The notes: generated from the sequence alone by a model not told the origin. Shown: positions 53,497 through 62,441, numbered from the stretch's first letter. The stretch is DNA of 63,122 bases from Betaproteobacteria bacterium (GCA_029884335.1 JAOUIA010000016.1:1-63122), one strand, 5' to 3'. Numbers and translations are program-made.

Positions 53497-53975
53497 GGCG
53501 CCGACAGCTCCTTGACCAGCGCCGCGTCGAACTCGACGTCGACCTTCGGCCCGCCCGCAGCGGTCTTGTCGAACACGAGGCGGCCGGCGATGCGCCTGGC
53601 GTCGTCGGCCGAGGCGGCAAACGAGCCGACCGGCTCGGTTCCCGAGTACTGGACCTTCTGCCCGTTCATCGCCAGCCAGTAGCTGAGGCGCGGCCCGCCC
53701 TCGAAGTTGATCGACAGGCCTTCCTCGAGGCTGCCGTCCGTGCACATCATCTTCGCGCACCTCGCGAGGTCCTTCGACAGGTCGACCGAGGACAGGATCA
53801 CGCGGCGGACGGGCTGCCTGGTGACCGCGTCCGGCCCCTTGACCAGGTAGGCGCGCGTGAGCGCCACCGTCTTGCCCTTGTAGACGAACGTTCCCTTCGC
53901 ATCGCCGGCGGCGGCGGGAAGCGCGGCGGGAAGCAATGCGGCAGCGCAGGCGACGGCGAGCAGCAGGCGCTTCAT
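53493..53975 (-). CDS. Exported protein of unknown function
   Basis: A 160-residue product with a signal peptide (residues 1-24, ending LPAAAGDA). The mature part is mostly beta: GTFVYKGKTVALTRAYLVKG, RRVILSSVDLSKDL, CAKMMCTDG (a possible disulfide) and GPRLSYWLAMNGQKVQYSG. Function unknown. It lies 13 bases downstream of gspF on the same strand and could be part of the secretion operon. Confidence 0.68.
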   Translation of the reverse strand: MKRLLLAVACAAALLPAALPAAAGDAKGTFVYKGKTVALTRAYLVKGPDAVTRQPVRRVILSSVDLSKDLARCAKMMCTDGSLEEGLSINFEGGPRLSYWLAMNGQKVQYSGTEPVGSFAASADDARRIAGRLVFDKTAAGGPKVDVEFDAALVKELSAP

Positions 53976-53988
53976 CGCGAGCCTCCTC

Positions 53989-55185
53989 TCAGCGGACCAG
54001 CTGGTTCATCGACACGATCGGCAGCATCACGGCGAGCACGAGCACCAGCACGATCGCGCCCATCAGCACGATCAGCGCCGGCTGCAGCAGTGCCGCGAGC
54101 CACGTCAGCCGCGTCTCGGCATCGCGCTCCAGCTCGCCGGCGGCCCGCTCGAGCATCGGCGCGAGCCGCCCCGTCTGCTCGCCGTTGGCGACGAGGTGGA
54201 CGAGCACCGGCGGAAACTGCCCCTGCTCCCTGAGCGACTGCGCGAGCGGCGCGCCCTCGCGCACCATCGCCGCGGCCGCACCCGCGGCGTCGGCGATCGG
54301 TCGCAGCCGCACGACGGCCGCCGCGGCGTCCATCGCGCGCAGCAGCGGCGTGCCGCTGGCGACGAGGATCGCGAGCGTGCTCGCGAAGCGCGCGCAATCG
54401 AGGCTGCGCGCCAGCCGGCCCACGCCGGGGACGCGCAGCAGCAGCGCGTGCCACCGCGCGCGCATCGCCGGGCGGCGCAGCGCCAGCGCGGCGACGACGG
54501 CGAGCGCGACCGCGGCCAGCAGCCACAGCCAGCCGGTGGCGCGGAAGAACGCCGAAGTCGCGATCAGCGCGCGCGTGAGCCACGGCAGCGTCTGGCGGCT
54601 CTGCTCGTAGACCGCGACCACCTGCGGCACCACGTACACCAGCAGCACCGCGATGACGCCGAGCGCGACGAGCGTGACCAGCGCGGGGTAGATCAGCGCG
54701 GTGGCGAACTTCTGCCGCAGCGTCTGCCGCGCCTCGAGGTAGTCGGCCAGCCGCGACAGCACCTCGCCCAGCCGGCCGCTTTCCGCGCCAGCCCCGACGA
54801 GCCCGCGGTACAGCGCGGGGAAGCTGCGCGGGAAGCGGCCGAGCGCGGCCGGCAGCGACTCGCCCGACACGACGTGGCCGCGCAGCGCCTCGACCACCTT
54901 GCGCACGCGCAACGAGTCGGCCTGCTCGGCGACGGCGGCGAGCGCCTGGTCGGCGGGCATTCCCGCCTGCGTGAGCGTGGCCCACTGGCGGGTGAACATC
55001 GCGGTATCGGCCGCCGACCAGCCTCCGTGGCCAGACGCTGCGACCGTGCGCGCCTCGTCGACAGCGGTGGGCGTGAGGCCCTGCGCGCGCAGGCGATCGC
55101 GCGCGGCGCGCGCAGTGTCCGCCTCGACGACGCCGCGCGCGACCTTGCCCGCCGCGTCGACCGCCTCGTACCGGAAGCCTGACAC
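53989..55185 (-). CDS. gspF: Type II secretion inner-membrane platform protein GspF
   Basis: The inner-membrane platform of a type II secretion system. The 398-residue product has two T2SSF domains: WATLTQAGMPADQALAAVAE and FPALYRGLVGAGAESGRLGE in the first, and ARFASTLAILVASGTPLLRA and VHLVANGEQTGRLAPMLERA in the second. There are three helices, and it ends MLPIVSMNQLVR. GTG 55185 (VSGFRYEAVDAAG) is chosen by homology; it overlaps the TAG of the repeat-encoded frame (TAGTG). Confidence 0.92.
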   Translation of the reverse strand: MSGFRYEAVDAAGKVARGVVEADTARAARDRLRAQGLTPTAVDEARTVAASGHGGWSAADTAMFTRQWATLTQAGMPADQALAAVAEQADSLRVRKVVEALRGHVVSGESLPAALGRFPRSFPALYRGLVGAGAESGRLGEVLSRLADYLEARQTLRQKFATALIYPALVTLVALGVIAVLLVYVVPQVVAVYEQSRQTLPWLTRALIATSAFFRATGWLWLLAAVALAVVAALALRRPAMRARWHALLLRVPGVGRLARSLDCARFASTLAILVASGTPLLRAMDAAAAVVRLRPIADAAGAAAAMVREGAPLAQSLREQGQFPPVLVHLVANGEQTGRLAPMLERAAGELERDAETRLTWLAALLQPALIVLMGAIVLVLVLAVMLPIVSMNQLVR

Positions 55186-55409
55186 TAGGACGGCGACTTG
55201 CCGATAACGAAACGTATTGGCATGTGCAAAACGTTTCGTCGTCCCCGCGAAGGCGGGGACCCAGTGACTTTGACCGACGCTGGATTCCCGCCCCCCGACT
55301 GCATCCTCCGGGGGCAAGCTTCGCGGGAATGACGCCGAGTTTGGATGCGCGATTCGAGTCTCATGAGTCGATCAACGAGTCCCTTCCCCCGCCCGCGAGC
55401 GCGGTTCAC
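55185..55409 (-). other. Repeat element R4 with bridging open frame between gspE and gspF
   Basis: A 74-codon frame starts at GTG 55409 over the gspE stop (GTGA) and ends at TAG 55187-55185 over the gspF GTG (TAGTG). The sequence is a palindromic repeat with a type A CTAG end (55185-55188, CTAGGACGGCGACTTGC, as in R1) and core arms GTCGTCCCCGCGAAGGCGGG and TTCCCGCCCCCCGACTGC. The peptide (RTRRHSREACPR-like) is a common translation of such repeats and is probably not functional. Confidence 0.55.
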
Positions 55410-56884
55410 GCATCGCGGGTGACGCGCACGAGCTCGGCGAGCGAGGTCGTGCCGTCGGCGAGCCAGCGCGCGCCGTCCTCGCGCAGCGAAGCCGCGCCGG
55501 CCGCGCGCATCGCCGCGCGCAGCGCGTCCTCGCCCTGGCGCGCGTGGATCGCGCGCCGCGTCGTGTCGTCGACCGCCATCAGCTCGTAGATGCCGGTGCG
55601 GCCGCGATAGCCGCTGCCGTTGCAGGCGGGGCAGCCGCGCGGCCGGAAGATGCGCGCGGGCGTCGCGCCGCCGAGGCCCGCGAGCAGCGAGCGCTCCGCG
55701 TCGTCGGGAACGACCGCCTCGCGGCAGGCGGGGCACAGCGTGCGCACCAGCCGCTGCGCGAGCACGCCGAGCAGCGACGACGCGAGCAGGTACGGCTCGA
55801 CGCCCATGTCGGCGAGCCGGGTCACGGCGCTCGCGGCGTCGTTCGTGTGCAGCGTGGCGAGCACGAGGTGGCCGGTGAGCGAGGCCTGCACGGCGATCTG
55901 CGCGGTCTCGAGGTCGCGGATCTCGCCGATCATGATGACGTCGGGGTCCTGGCGCAGGATCGCGCGGAGGCTCCGCGCGAAGTCGAGCTCGATGCGCGGG
56001 TTGACCTGCGTCTGCGCCACGCCGTCGAGCGCGTACTCGATCGGGTCCTCGACGGTCATCATGTTGACGCTGCCGCGCGGCAGGCGCGACAGCGCCGCGT
56101 AGAGCGTGGTCGTCTTGCCGGAGCCGGTCGGCCCGGTGACGAGCAGGATGCCGTGCGGCTCGCGGATCAGGCGGTCGATCGCGCCTCGCGTGGCCTCGCT
56201 CATGCCGAGCGCGGCGAGGTCCAGGTGCGCGGCGTCGCGGTCGAGCAGGCGCAGCACGACGCGCTCGCCGGAGCCGGTGGGAAGCGTCGAGACGCGCACG
56301 TCGACGCTGCGCCCGCCGAGCTTCACCGCCATGCGGCCGTCCTGCGGCAGGCGCTTCTCGGCGATGTCGAGGCTCGCCATGATCTTGAGGCGCGACACGA
56401 TCGCCGCGTGCAGCGCGCGCGGCGGCTCGACGACGTCGCGCAGCACGCCGTCGACGCGGAAGCGCACCACCGCGCGGCCTTCGTAGGGCTCGAAATGGAG
56501 GTCGGAGGCGCGCTCCGAGAGCGCCTGCAGCAGCAGCGCGTTGACCATGCGGATCACCGGCTGCGTGGCCTCGTCGGCGAGCAGGTCCGCCGCCGCCGGG
56601 ACGTCCTGCATCAGCCGCGCGAGGTCGTCGCGCTTGAGCTCCTCGTGCATCGTCGTCGCCGCGCCGCCGCCCTCGTTGTAGGCGCGCGCGAGCTCGGAGG
56701 CGAAGCGCTCGGCGTCGACCGGGCGCGTGATGAGCGGGCGCTGCAGCACGCGGCGCGCCTCGGCGATGCCGTCCACCGTCGCGTCGGGACGCACGAGCAC
56801 CACGGTCGCCTCGCCCTCGTCGCGCAGCGGCAGCACGCCGTTCGCCTTCGCGAACGCGTAGGCGATGCGTGGCATCCCGGCCAT
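55406..56884 (-). CDS. gspE: Type II secretion ATPase GspE
   Basis: The hexameric ATPase that powers type II secretion. The 492-residue product has a short N1E-like domain, then ASDLHFEPYEGRAVVRFRVD, Walker A VTGPTGSGKTTTLYAAL (about residue 250), the Asp box VNMMTVEDPIEYAL, Walker B ILRQDPDVIMIGEIRD, the His box LTGHLVLATLHTNDA and the tetra-Cys zinc motif CPACR...GCPACNGSGYRGRTG. ATG 56884 lies 15 bases after gspD. Confidence 0.95.
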   Translation of the reverse strand: MAGMPRIAYAFAKANGVLPLRDEGEATVVLVRPDATVDGIAEARRVLQRPLITRPVDAERFASELARAYNEGGGAATTMHEELKRDDLARLMQDVPAAADLLADEATQPVIRMVNALLLQALSERASDLHFEPYEGRAVVRFRVDGVLRDVVEPPRALHAAIVSRLKIMASLDIAEKRLPQDGRMAVKLGGRSVDVRVSTLPTGSGERVVLRLLDRDAAHLDLAALGMSEATRGAIDRLIREPHGILLVTGPTGSGKTTTLYAALSRLPRGSVNMMTVEDPIEYALDGVAQTQVNPRIELDFARSLRAILRQDPDVIMIGEIRDLETAQIAVQASLTGHLVLATLHTNDAASAVTRLADMGVEPYLLASSLLGVLAQRLVRTLCPACREAVVPDDAERSLLAGLGGATPARIFRPRGCPACNGSGYRGRTGIYELMAVDDTTRRAIHARQGEDALRAAMRAAGAASLREDGARWLADGTTSLAELVRVTRDA

Positions 56885-56899
56885 GGCGAGTTCCGCTGG

Positions 56900-59188
56900 C
56901 TACCGCGGCAGCGGCAGCGTGGGATTGGGCACCGTCGGCGGCGCCGGCTGCGGCGCGGCTGGCGGCGCGGCCGGCGGCGGCTGGAACATCGGGGCCAGCG
57001 GGGCCAGCGGGTGCGGCGGCGAGGGCACGCCAGGGGCGACGGAGCCGACGTCGCCGGGCATCGTGCCCGGCGGCGGCAGCTGCGGCTGCGTGGGGTCGTG
57101 CCAGAACGGCAGCGGCCCGACCGCGTTGCGCATCTGCTCGATCGCCAGGTAGTCGTAGCGCTCGGAGGTGATCTCGCGGCCATCGCCGGCGTTGCGCACG
57201 ATCGTCGGCCGCAGGAACACCATCAGGTTCGTCTTCTCGCGGCGCCGCGCGTCGTAGCGGAACAGCTGGCCCGCGACGGGAATGTCGCCGACCACCGGCA
57301 CCTTGTCGGAGCCGTCGAGCATGCGGTCCTCGATCAGCCCGCCCAGCACGACGATCGAGCTGTCGTCGACGATCACGTGCGACTCCAGCGCCCGCTTGGA
57401 GAGGATGATGCCCGTGGTCGTGTTCACTTCCTGCACGCGCGACACCTCCTGGTAGATCGCGAGGCGCACCGTGCCGCCCTCGGTGATCTGCGGCTTCACG
57501 CGCAGCACCAGCCCCACGTCGCGGCGCTCGACGGTGTTGAACGGCGTCACCGTCGACGCGTTGCCGGTCGTCGCGTACGAGCCGGTCACGAACGGCACGT
57601 TCTGGCCGACGATGATGCGCGCCTCCTCGTTGTCCAGCGTCATCAGCGCCGGCGTGGAGAGGATGTTGGCGCCCACGCCGGTCTCCAGCGCGCGGGCGAG
57701 GAACGCGAGGTTGGTGATCGTGCCCAGCCCCGGGATGTTGACCGTGCCGCGCATCACGCCGAGGTTGAGGCCCGGCGCCACCGTGCCGGGGTTCACGGCG
57801 ACGTCGATGACGTTGGAGCCCTGGCCGCGCGGCGTGAAGTTGGTGCCGCCGAACACGCGCGTGCCGGTCGTGTTGTAGCCGGACAGCGCCTGCCACTGGA
57901 TGCCGAGCTCCGCCGCCTTGTCGGCCGACACCTCGACGATCAGCGCCTCGACGTAGACCTGCGCGCGGCGCACGTCGAGCTTCTCGATGATCGCGCGCAG
58001 GTTGTTGTAGACCGGCTCGGGCGCCATCACGATCAGCGCGTTGTTGCCGATGTCGGCCTGGACGGTGACGCCGTTCGCGCTGAACGCGCCGCCCTGCGCG
58101 GCGCCAGGCGGGGAGAACGGCAGCGGCGGGGCAGGCGCCGCCACCGCTCCCGGCGCGCCCTGCGCGCCGCCCATGGCGAACGCACCCGGCGGCGCGAGCG
58201 AGCTCGAAGCCTGCGCGGGCGCGGCGTCGCTGCCGCCGGTCAGCAGCGCGCGCAGCGTCTGCGCGACCTTCGCGGCTTCCGCGTTCTTGAGGTACACGAT
58301 GAACAGGTTGCCGCCGGGACGGCCCGGCGTGTCGAGCTGCTCGATCAGGCTCTTCGCGCGCGCCGCGCGGCCGGCGTTGTCGCTGCGCACGAGGATCGAA
58401 TTGCTGCGCGGGTCGGGCACGAGCGTCACGCGCAGCTGCGGGTCGGCCGGCACGCCTTGCGCGGCGGGCTCGGCCAGCAGGCGATTGACCAGCGCGGCGA
58501 CGTCGATGGCCGACGCGTGCTTCACCGGCACGACCAGCGGCTCGGAGCGGTCCGGCTGGTCGAGCGACGCGATGATGCGCTCGAGGCGGCGCAGGTTGTC
58601 GGCGTAGTCGGTGATGACGAGCGCGTTGCTCGCGGGAAACGCGGCGATCGCGTTGTTCGGCGTGATCAGCGGCCGCAGCACGTTGACCAGCGACGCGGCG
58701 GACTCGTTGCGCAGCACGATCACCTGCGTCACCAGCCGGTCGCCGCTGCCGCGGCCCACCGCCCCGCCCTGCGTCTTGGCGTCGGCCTCGGGTACGATCT
58801 TCACCACGCCGTCGCCCTCCACGGCGGCGTAGCCGGAAAGGCGCAGCGCGGAGAGCAGCGTCGGGTAGACCAGGTTGCGCGGCACCGGGCGCGACGAGAC
58901 GATGTTGACCGTGCCCTTGACGCGCGGGTCGACGATGAAGTTGCGGCCCGTGATTTCGGCGACGGCCTTCACCACCGCGTCGATCTCGGCGTTGACGAAG
59001 TTCAGCGTGACCGCGCCGGACGCCGCGGCCGCAGGCGTTGACGCGGATGCGGACGGGGCCGTGCCCTGCGCGGCGGCAGGCAGCGCGGTGTGGATTACAA
59101 CGAGCGCCGCCAAGGCAACGGCGGCGAGCCGGCGATCGGGCCGGAATGCGCAGTTGCGGAGGCCCGGCAGGGCGGGCGGTCGGGCCAT
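56900..59188 (-). CDS. gspD: Type II secretion secretin GspD
   Basis: The outer-membrane secretin channel. The 762-residue product has a signal peptide (to about residue 41, ALPAAAQ), an N0 domain (VTLNFVNAEIDAVVKAVAEI), N1-N3 domains (VTQVIVLRNESAASLVNVL, NLFIVYLKNAEAAKVAQTL) and the secretin core (VYVEALIVEVSADKAAELGI, VGANILSTPALMTLDNEEA, VPVVGDIPVAGQLFRYDA). The C-terminal ~70 residues are Pro-rich (PPAAPPAAPQPAPP) and unlike most secretins. ATG at 59188; a TATTAT box lies 54 bases upstream. Confidence 0.95.
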   Translation of the reverse strand: MARPPALPGLRNCAFRPDRRLAAVALAALVVIHTALPAAAQGTAPSASASTPAAAASGAVTLNFVNAEIDAVVKAVAEITGRNFIVDPRVKGTVNIVSSRPVPRNLVYPTLLSALRLSGYAAVEGDGVVKIVPEADAKTQGGAVGRGSGDRLVTQVIVLRNESAASLVNVLRPLITPNNAIAAFPASNALVITDYADNLRRLERIIASLDQPDRSEPLVVPVKHASAIDVAALVNRLLAEPAAQGVPADPQLRVTLVPDPRSNSILVRSDNAGRAARAKSLIEQLDTPGRPGGNLFIVYLKNAEAAKVAQTLRALLTGGSDAAPAQASSSLAPPGAFAMGGAQGAPGAVAAPAPPLPFSPPGAAQGGAFSANGVTVQADIGNNALIVMAPEPVYNNLRAIIEKLDVRRAQVYVEALIVEVSADKAAELGIQWQALSGYNTTGTRVFGGTNFTPRGQGSNVIDVAVNPGTVAPGLNLGVMRGTVNIPGLGTITNLAFLARALETGVGANILSTPALMTLDNEEARIIVGQNVPFVTGSYATTGNASTVTPFNTVERRDVGLVLRVKPQITEGGTVRLAIYQEVSRVQEVNTTTGIILSKRALESHVIVDDSSIVVLGGLIEDRMLDGSDKVPVVGDIPVAGQLFRYDARRREKTNLMVFLRPTIVRNAGDGREITSERYDYLAIEQMRNAVGPLPFWHDPTQPQLPPPGTMPGDVGSVAPGVPSPPHPLAPLAPMFQPPPAAPPAAPQPAPPTVPNPTLPLPR

Positions 59189-59241
59189 CGGAGGTTGGTC
59201 AATTGCGCGAAATTCGCGCTCGATGCCATTGAGTGGCAAGG

Positions 59242-59247
59242 ATAATA
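59242..59247 (-). promoter_or_regulatory. Candidate gspD -10 box
   Basis: TATTAT on the minus strand, in an AT-richer patch 54 bases before the gspD ATG. No convincing -35. Confidence 0.35.
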
Positions 59248-59398
59248 GCACGCAAGATCCGAGCCACGCCCGCCCGTTCCGGCCCGCCTGGACGGCCCCG
59301 GGAACCGCCGGGCGGGCGAAACCTGCTACCCCGTCCCCGAATCCGGCAGCACACTTCGTCGCATCCAATCGGCGACTGAACCCATGATGAACCACCTG

Positions 59399-59460
59399 GC
59401 CACGCTCGCTCGGTTCGCTGCCCCCCCGGGGGCCGGTGGGCCGATCGGGGCGGGCCTTCC
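59399..59460 (-). repeat. Diverged coupling-junction-type repeat
   Basis: CACGCTCGCTCGGTTCGCTG and CCCCCCCGGGGGCC match the 79-bp repeat family (CACGCTCGCCGC..., CCCCCAAGGGGG). It lies before the DUF6249 gene and, unlike the other copies, is oriented away from it. Confidence 0.55.
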
Positions 59461-59478
59461 CGGCCGACAGGAGTCCCA

Positions 59479-60345
59479 ATGACCGCACCGTCCACCCCGC
59501 GCCGCGCGCTCCCCCGCCGGCTGATCCTCGCGGCCGCCGTCGTGGCGGGCCTCGTCGCGGCCCTGGCGCTTGCGCCGGCGTCCCCGCCACGGGTCCCCGC
59601 GGGCCACTCGGCGGTCGTGCGCGTCGCGCTCGTCTCCGAGGCGCTCGCGCAGTCGTCGGCGCCAACACCTCCGGCAGCGCCGTCCCCGCCTGCCGGGACG
59701 GCGGCCCCGGCCAACGCCGACCCCGGCGCCGGACCGCAGGACCGCGCGGTGGACACCGAGATCTCGATCGACCACCGCGGCGTGCGCGTGCGCAAGGGCA
59801 CGGGCAACAAGGGCGACGCGCACGTGGTCGTCGGCGACCAGGACTTCGAGTCCTTCGAGCAGTTCGTCGAGCAGGCGCCGTGGCTCGCCGCGCTCGTGTT
59901 CACGGTCACCGCGCTGGTGTTCATCGTCCCGCTGCTCGCGATCGTGCTGCTGGTCTGGTACAAGATGCGCCGCACGCGGATGATGAACGAGACGATGATC
60001 AAGCTCGCCGAGCGCGGCGCGGTCGCGCCGGCCGACGCGATGGCCGCGGTGGCGAACGGCCGCTCCGGCGCGGCGTTGCAGAACCTGCCGCCCACCGCCC
60101 CGCTCTACGAGCAGGCGAAGGCGCTGCGCAAGGGCGCCGCGTGGTCCGACCTGCGCAAGGGCGTGCTGATCGGCGGCGTCGGCCTCGGCCTCACGCTCTG
60201 GCCGATGCTGGAGGGAGACACGGCGAACGGCTTCGGCCTCGTGCTGCTGTTCGTGGGCATCGGCTACACGGTGCTGTGGTACCTCGAGGAGCGGCCGGGC
60301 CGCGGCGTGCAGGATCGCGCCGGCTCGCCGCCGGGAGCGGCGTAG
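59479..60345 (+). CDS. DUF6249 membrane protein
   Basis: A 288-residue protein with an N-terminal hydrophobic segment (residues 15-36), a Pro/Ala-rich periplasmic stretch to residue 90, and a helix at about residues 137-161 with LAALVFTVTALVFIVPLLAI then WYKMRRTRMMNETMIKLAER, the DUF6249 hallmark. Two more helices (GVLIGGVGLGLTLW, GLVLLFVGIGYTVLW) follow. It precedes an ECF sigma factor by 36 bases; such proteins often accompany sigma/anti-sigma pairs. A good ribosome site (CAGGAG) precedes the ATG. Confidence 0.8.
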   Translation: MTAPSTPRRALPRRLILAAAVVAGLVAALALAPASPPRVPAGHSAVVRVALVSEALAQSSAPTPPAAPSPPAGTAAPANADPGAGPQDRAVDTEISIDHRGVRVRKGTGNKGDAHVVVGDQDFESFEQFVEQAPWLAALVFTVTALVFIVPLLAIVLLVWYKMRRTRMMNETMIKLAERGAVAPADAMAAVANGRSGAALQNLPPTAPLYEQAKALRKGAAWSDLRKGVLIGGVGLGLTLWPMLEGDTANGFGLVLLFVGIGYTVLWYLEERPGRGVQDRAGSPPGAA

Positions 60346-60381
60346 CGACGGACCGACTGCAGGCTGCCGCACGGCGCCCCG

Positions 60382-60960
60382 ATGGCGTCGCCGCCGGATT
60401 CGGACGCAGCGCTGATCGCCCGCGCCGTCGTCCAGGACGACCGCCACGCGTTCGCCGAGCTCGTGCGCCGTCACCAGTCCACCGTGCGCGCGTGCCTGCG
60501 CAAGCTCACCGCCGGCAACCACGCGCTCGCCGACGACCTCGCCCAGGAGACTTTCGTGCTCGCATGGCGCAACCTCAAGTCGTTCCGGCAGGAGGCCCGG
60601 TTCTCCACCTGGCTCTACCGCATCGCGACGAACTGCTGGCTCGCGGACGCGCGCAAGCGGAAGGAGGAGCTGCTGGGCGACGCGGGCGGCGACGGCGACG
60701 ACGAGTCGATGGCCGCGGCGCTCGGCGAGGCCACGCCCGACCACGCGCGGGGGGCCGCGCTCAAGATGGACCTCGAGCGCGCGATGGCAGCGCTCTCGGA
60801 AGGCGAAAGGGCCGCGATCGTGCAGTGCTACCATAACGACCTGTCGCACGAGGAAGCCTCTTACGTGCTCGGCATGCCGGTGGGCACCGTGAAGACGCAC
60901 ATCCTGCGCGGCAAGCAGAAGCTCAAGATCGCGCTCGCCGCCTGGGCTCCGCAGACATGA
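60382..60960 (+). CDS. ECF sigma-70 family sigma factor
   Basis: A 192-residue alternative sigma factor. Region 2 has FAELVRRHQSTVRACLRKLT, DDLAQETFVLAWRNLKSFRQ and FSTWLYRIATNCWLADARKR. Region 4 has LSEGERAAIVQCYHNDLSHE, EASYVLGMPVGTVKTHILRG and KQKLKIAL. The stop overlaps the next ATG (ATGA), the usual layout for a sigma/anti-sigma pair. Confidence 0.92.
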   Translation: MASPPDSDAALIARAVVQDDRHAFAELVRRHQSTVRACLRKLTAGNHALADDLAQETFVLAWRNLKSFRQEARFSTWLYRIATNCWLADARKRKEELLGDAGGDGDDESMAAALGEATPDHARGAALKMDLERAMAALSEGERAAIVQCYHNDLSHEEASYVLGMPVGTVKTHILRGKQKLKIALAAWAPQT

Positions 60961-61325
60961 ACACGCACACGACTCCCGATCCGCGCGAAGCCGACGACTG
61001 GCTGGAGCAGGCGCTGCGCAGCGACGCGCGCGAGCACCGCGACGGCTACGTCGACGACGCGGGCTTCACCGCGCGCGTGATGGCCGCGCTGCCTGCGGCG
61101 ATGGAGATCGTGCCGCGCTGGCGTCGTCCCGCAGTGGCCGCGATCTGGGCCGCGGCGGCGGCCGGCATGGCGGTCGCGCTGCCCGGTGTCGCGCTCGACA
61201 TCGGCCGCGAGGCGTACCGCCTGCTGGCCGCGCAGCCGCTCTCGCTCGCGCAGGTCGGCGTGACGCTCGCCGTCCTCGGCATCGGGACGTGGGCCGCGGC
61301 GGCGTGGACGCTGCAGCGCGACTGA
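60957..61325 (+). CDS. Probable anti-sigma factor
   Basis: A 122-residue membrane protein with a cytoplasmic N-terminus (DDWLEQALRSDAREHRDGYV, DDAGFTARVMAALP) and two helices (AVAAIWAAAAAGMAVALPGV and LAQVGVTLAVLGIGTWAAAA). Its start overlaps the sigma-factor stop, which supports an anti-sigma role; no zinc-binding HxxxCxxC is present. Stop TGA is followed directly by AAGTAGGGTCAGACTC. Confidence 0.75.
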   Translation: MNTHTTPDPREADDWLEQALRSDAREHRDGYVDDAGFTARVMAALPAAMEIVPRWRRPAVAAIWAAAAAGMAVALPGVALDIGREAYRLLAAQPLSLAQVGVTLAVLGIGTWAAAAWTLQRD

Positions 61326-61690
61326 AAGTAGGGTCAGACTCGCAAGTGGGGTCAGACCCCACTTTCACATCGTCGTCCCCGCGAAGGCGGGCACCCAGCG
61401 ACTTCGAACGACGCTGGATTCCCGCATTCGCGGGAATGACGCCGGAGGGAAGTAGGGTCTGACCCCGCCTTCACATCGTCGTCCCCGCGAAGGCGGGGAC
61501 CCAGCGACTTCGAACGATGCTGGATTCCCGCATTCGCGGGAATGACGCCGGAGGGAAGTAGGGTCTGACCCCGCCTTCACATCGTCGTCCCCGCGAAGGC
61601 GGGCACCCAGCGACTCCGAACGACGCTGGATTCCCGCATTCGCGGGAATGACGCCGGAGGGGAGGCAAGCAGGGTCTGACCCCACCATCA
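61326..61690. repeat. Three tandem 106-bp repeat units with GGGTCAGACC boundaries
   Basis: Units begin at 61365, 61471 and 61577 (period 106). Each contains CGTCGTCCCCGCGAAGGCGG, CTGGATTCCCGCATTCGCGG and GAATGACGCCGGAGGGAAG, and units are joined by GTAGGGTCTGACCCCGCCT. They differ at only a few bases. No gene is present. Both flanking genes (anti-sigma, vapC) end at GGGTCAGAC boxes. Confidence 0.92.
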
Positions 61691-62089
61691 GCGCAGCCAG
61701 TTCTCGAGCTCGAGACCCCTGACCCGCCGGAAGTGGCGGGTGTTGTCGGTGACCAGCACCGCGCCCAGCGCGAGCGCGTGCGCGGCGATCATCTCGTCGA
61801 AGTCGCCGATGCGTGTCCCGGCCGCCTCGAGTTGCGCCCGCAGGCGCCCGTGCGCGTCCGCGGCGGCGCCGTCCCAGGGAACGGCCTGCGCCACCATGAG
61901 AAACGCGTCGACGAGCCGGGCCAGCTGCAGCGCGTGCGTCCGCCGCTCGACCCCGAAGCGCAGCTCGGCGCGCGTGACGGCCGAGATGCACCACCCCCCG
62001 GCCGGCAGGGCGCACAGCCGCGCGTCGATGGCGCGGTGCCCCCGGATCGCCGCGCTGGCGATGTTCGTGTCGAGCAATCGCAGCGGCAT
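61688..62089 (-). CDS. vapC: VapC-type PIN-domain toxin ribonuclease
   Basis: The toxin of a type II toxin-antitoxin pair; such PIN nucleases cut initiator tRNA or rRNA. The 133-residue product has the four acidic active-site positions: LLDTN (Asp near residue 7), AELRFG (Glu near 42), GDFDEMIAAHAL (Asp near 97) and LVTDNTRHF (Asp near 115). ATG 62089 lies 11 bases after the vapB stop. The stop abuts a GGGTCAGACCC repeat. Confidence 0.92.
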   Translation of the reverse strand: MPLRLLDTNIASAAIRGHRAIDARLCALPAGGWCISAVTRAELRFGVERRTHALQLARLVDAFLMVAQAVPWDGAAADAHGRLRAQLEAAGTRIGDFDEMIAAHALALGAVLVTDNTRHFRRVRGLELENWLR

Positions 62090-62100
62090 GGCCGGCGCGA

Positions 62101-62361
62101 TCAGGCGTCGGTTGCGGCGAACGGGTCGCGCACCTCGGTGCCCTGCCCGCGCTCGCGCATGAAGTCGCCGGGAACGCCATCGAGCCGGCCGCGCAGGGCC
62201 ATGAAGTCCGCCCACGTGCGCACCGGCTCGACCGACAGGATGACGTCGCCGGTCACCTCGTCGCGACGGATGTAGACCTCCTGGGCGTCGAAGCGGAACT
62301 CGGCGGGCAGCCGCACGGCCTGGCTGCCGCCGTTCGCGAACAGGCGGGCCTTGCGTCGCAT
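62101..62361 (-). CDS. vapB: VapB-type antitoxin (AbrB/SpoVT fold)
   Basis: The antitoxin that neutralises VapC and represses the operon. The 86-residue product has an N-terminal swapped-hairpin DNA-binding domain (RKARLFANGGSQAVRLPAEF and VYIRRDEVTGDVILSVEP) of the VagC/VapB type and a toxin-binding tail with WADFMALRGRLDGVPGDF. A strong AT-rich palindrome overlaps its promoter. Confidence 0.92.
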   Translation of the reverse strand: MRRKARLFANGGSQAVRLPAEFRFDAQEVYIRRDEVTGDVILSVEPVRTWADFMALRGRLDGVPGDFMRERGQGTEVRDPFAATDA

Positions 62362-62400
62362 GGTGGGGATCGAAGAAGTCGTGGGACCGGGGCGGGAGCG

Positions 62401-62441
62401 ATGTATATATTAAGTATATACATCTGGCGCACGGCGATCAA
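62401..62441 (-). promoter_or_regulatory. vapBC promoter and operator
   Basis: The 23-mer palindrome at 62401-62423 has arms ATGTATATA and TATATACAT around TTAAG. On the minus strand TTGATC (62441-62436) and TATACT (62418-62413) are separated by 17 bases, so the -10 box lies inside the palindrome. VapBC binding would block the promoter, the usual autoregulation. Confidence 0.8.

Noticed and set aside
61365-61682. CRISPR array from three regularly spaced repeats
   Set aside because: The whole 106-bp unit is repeated with no unique spacers, the units are internally palindromic, and no cas gene is near.
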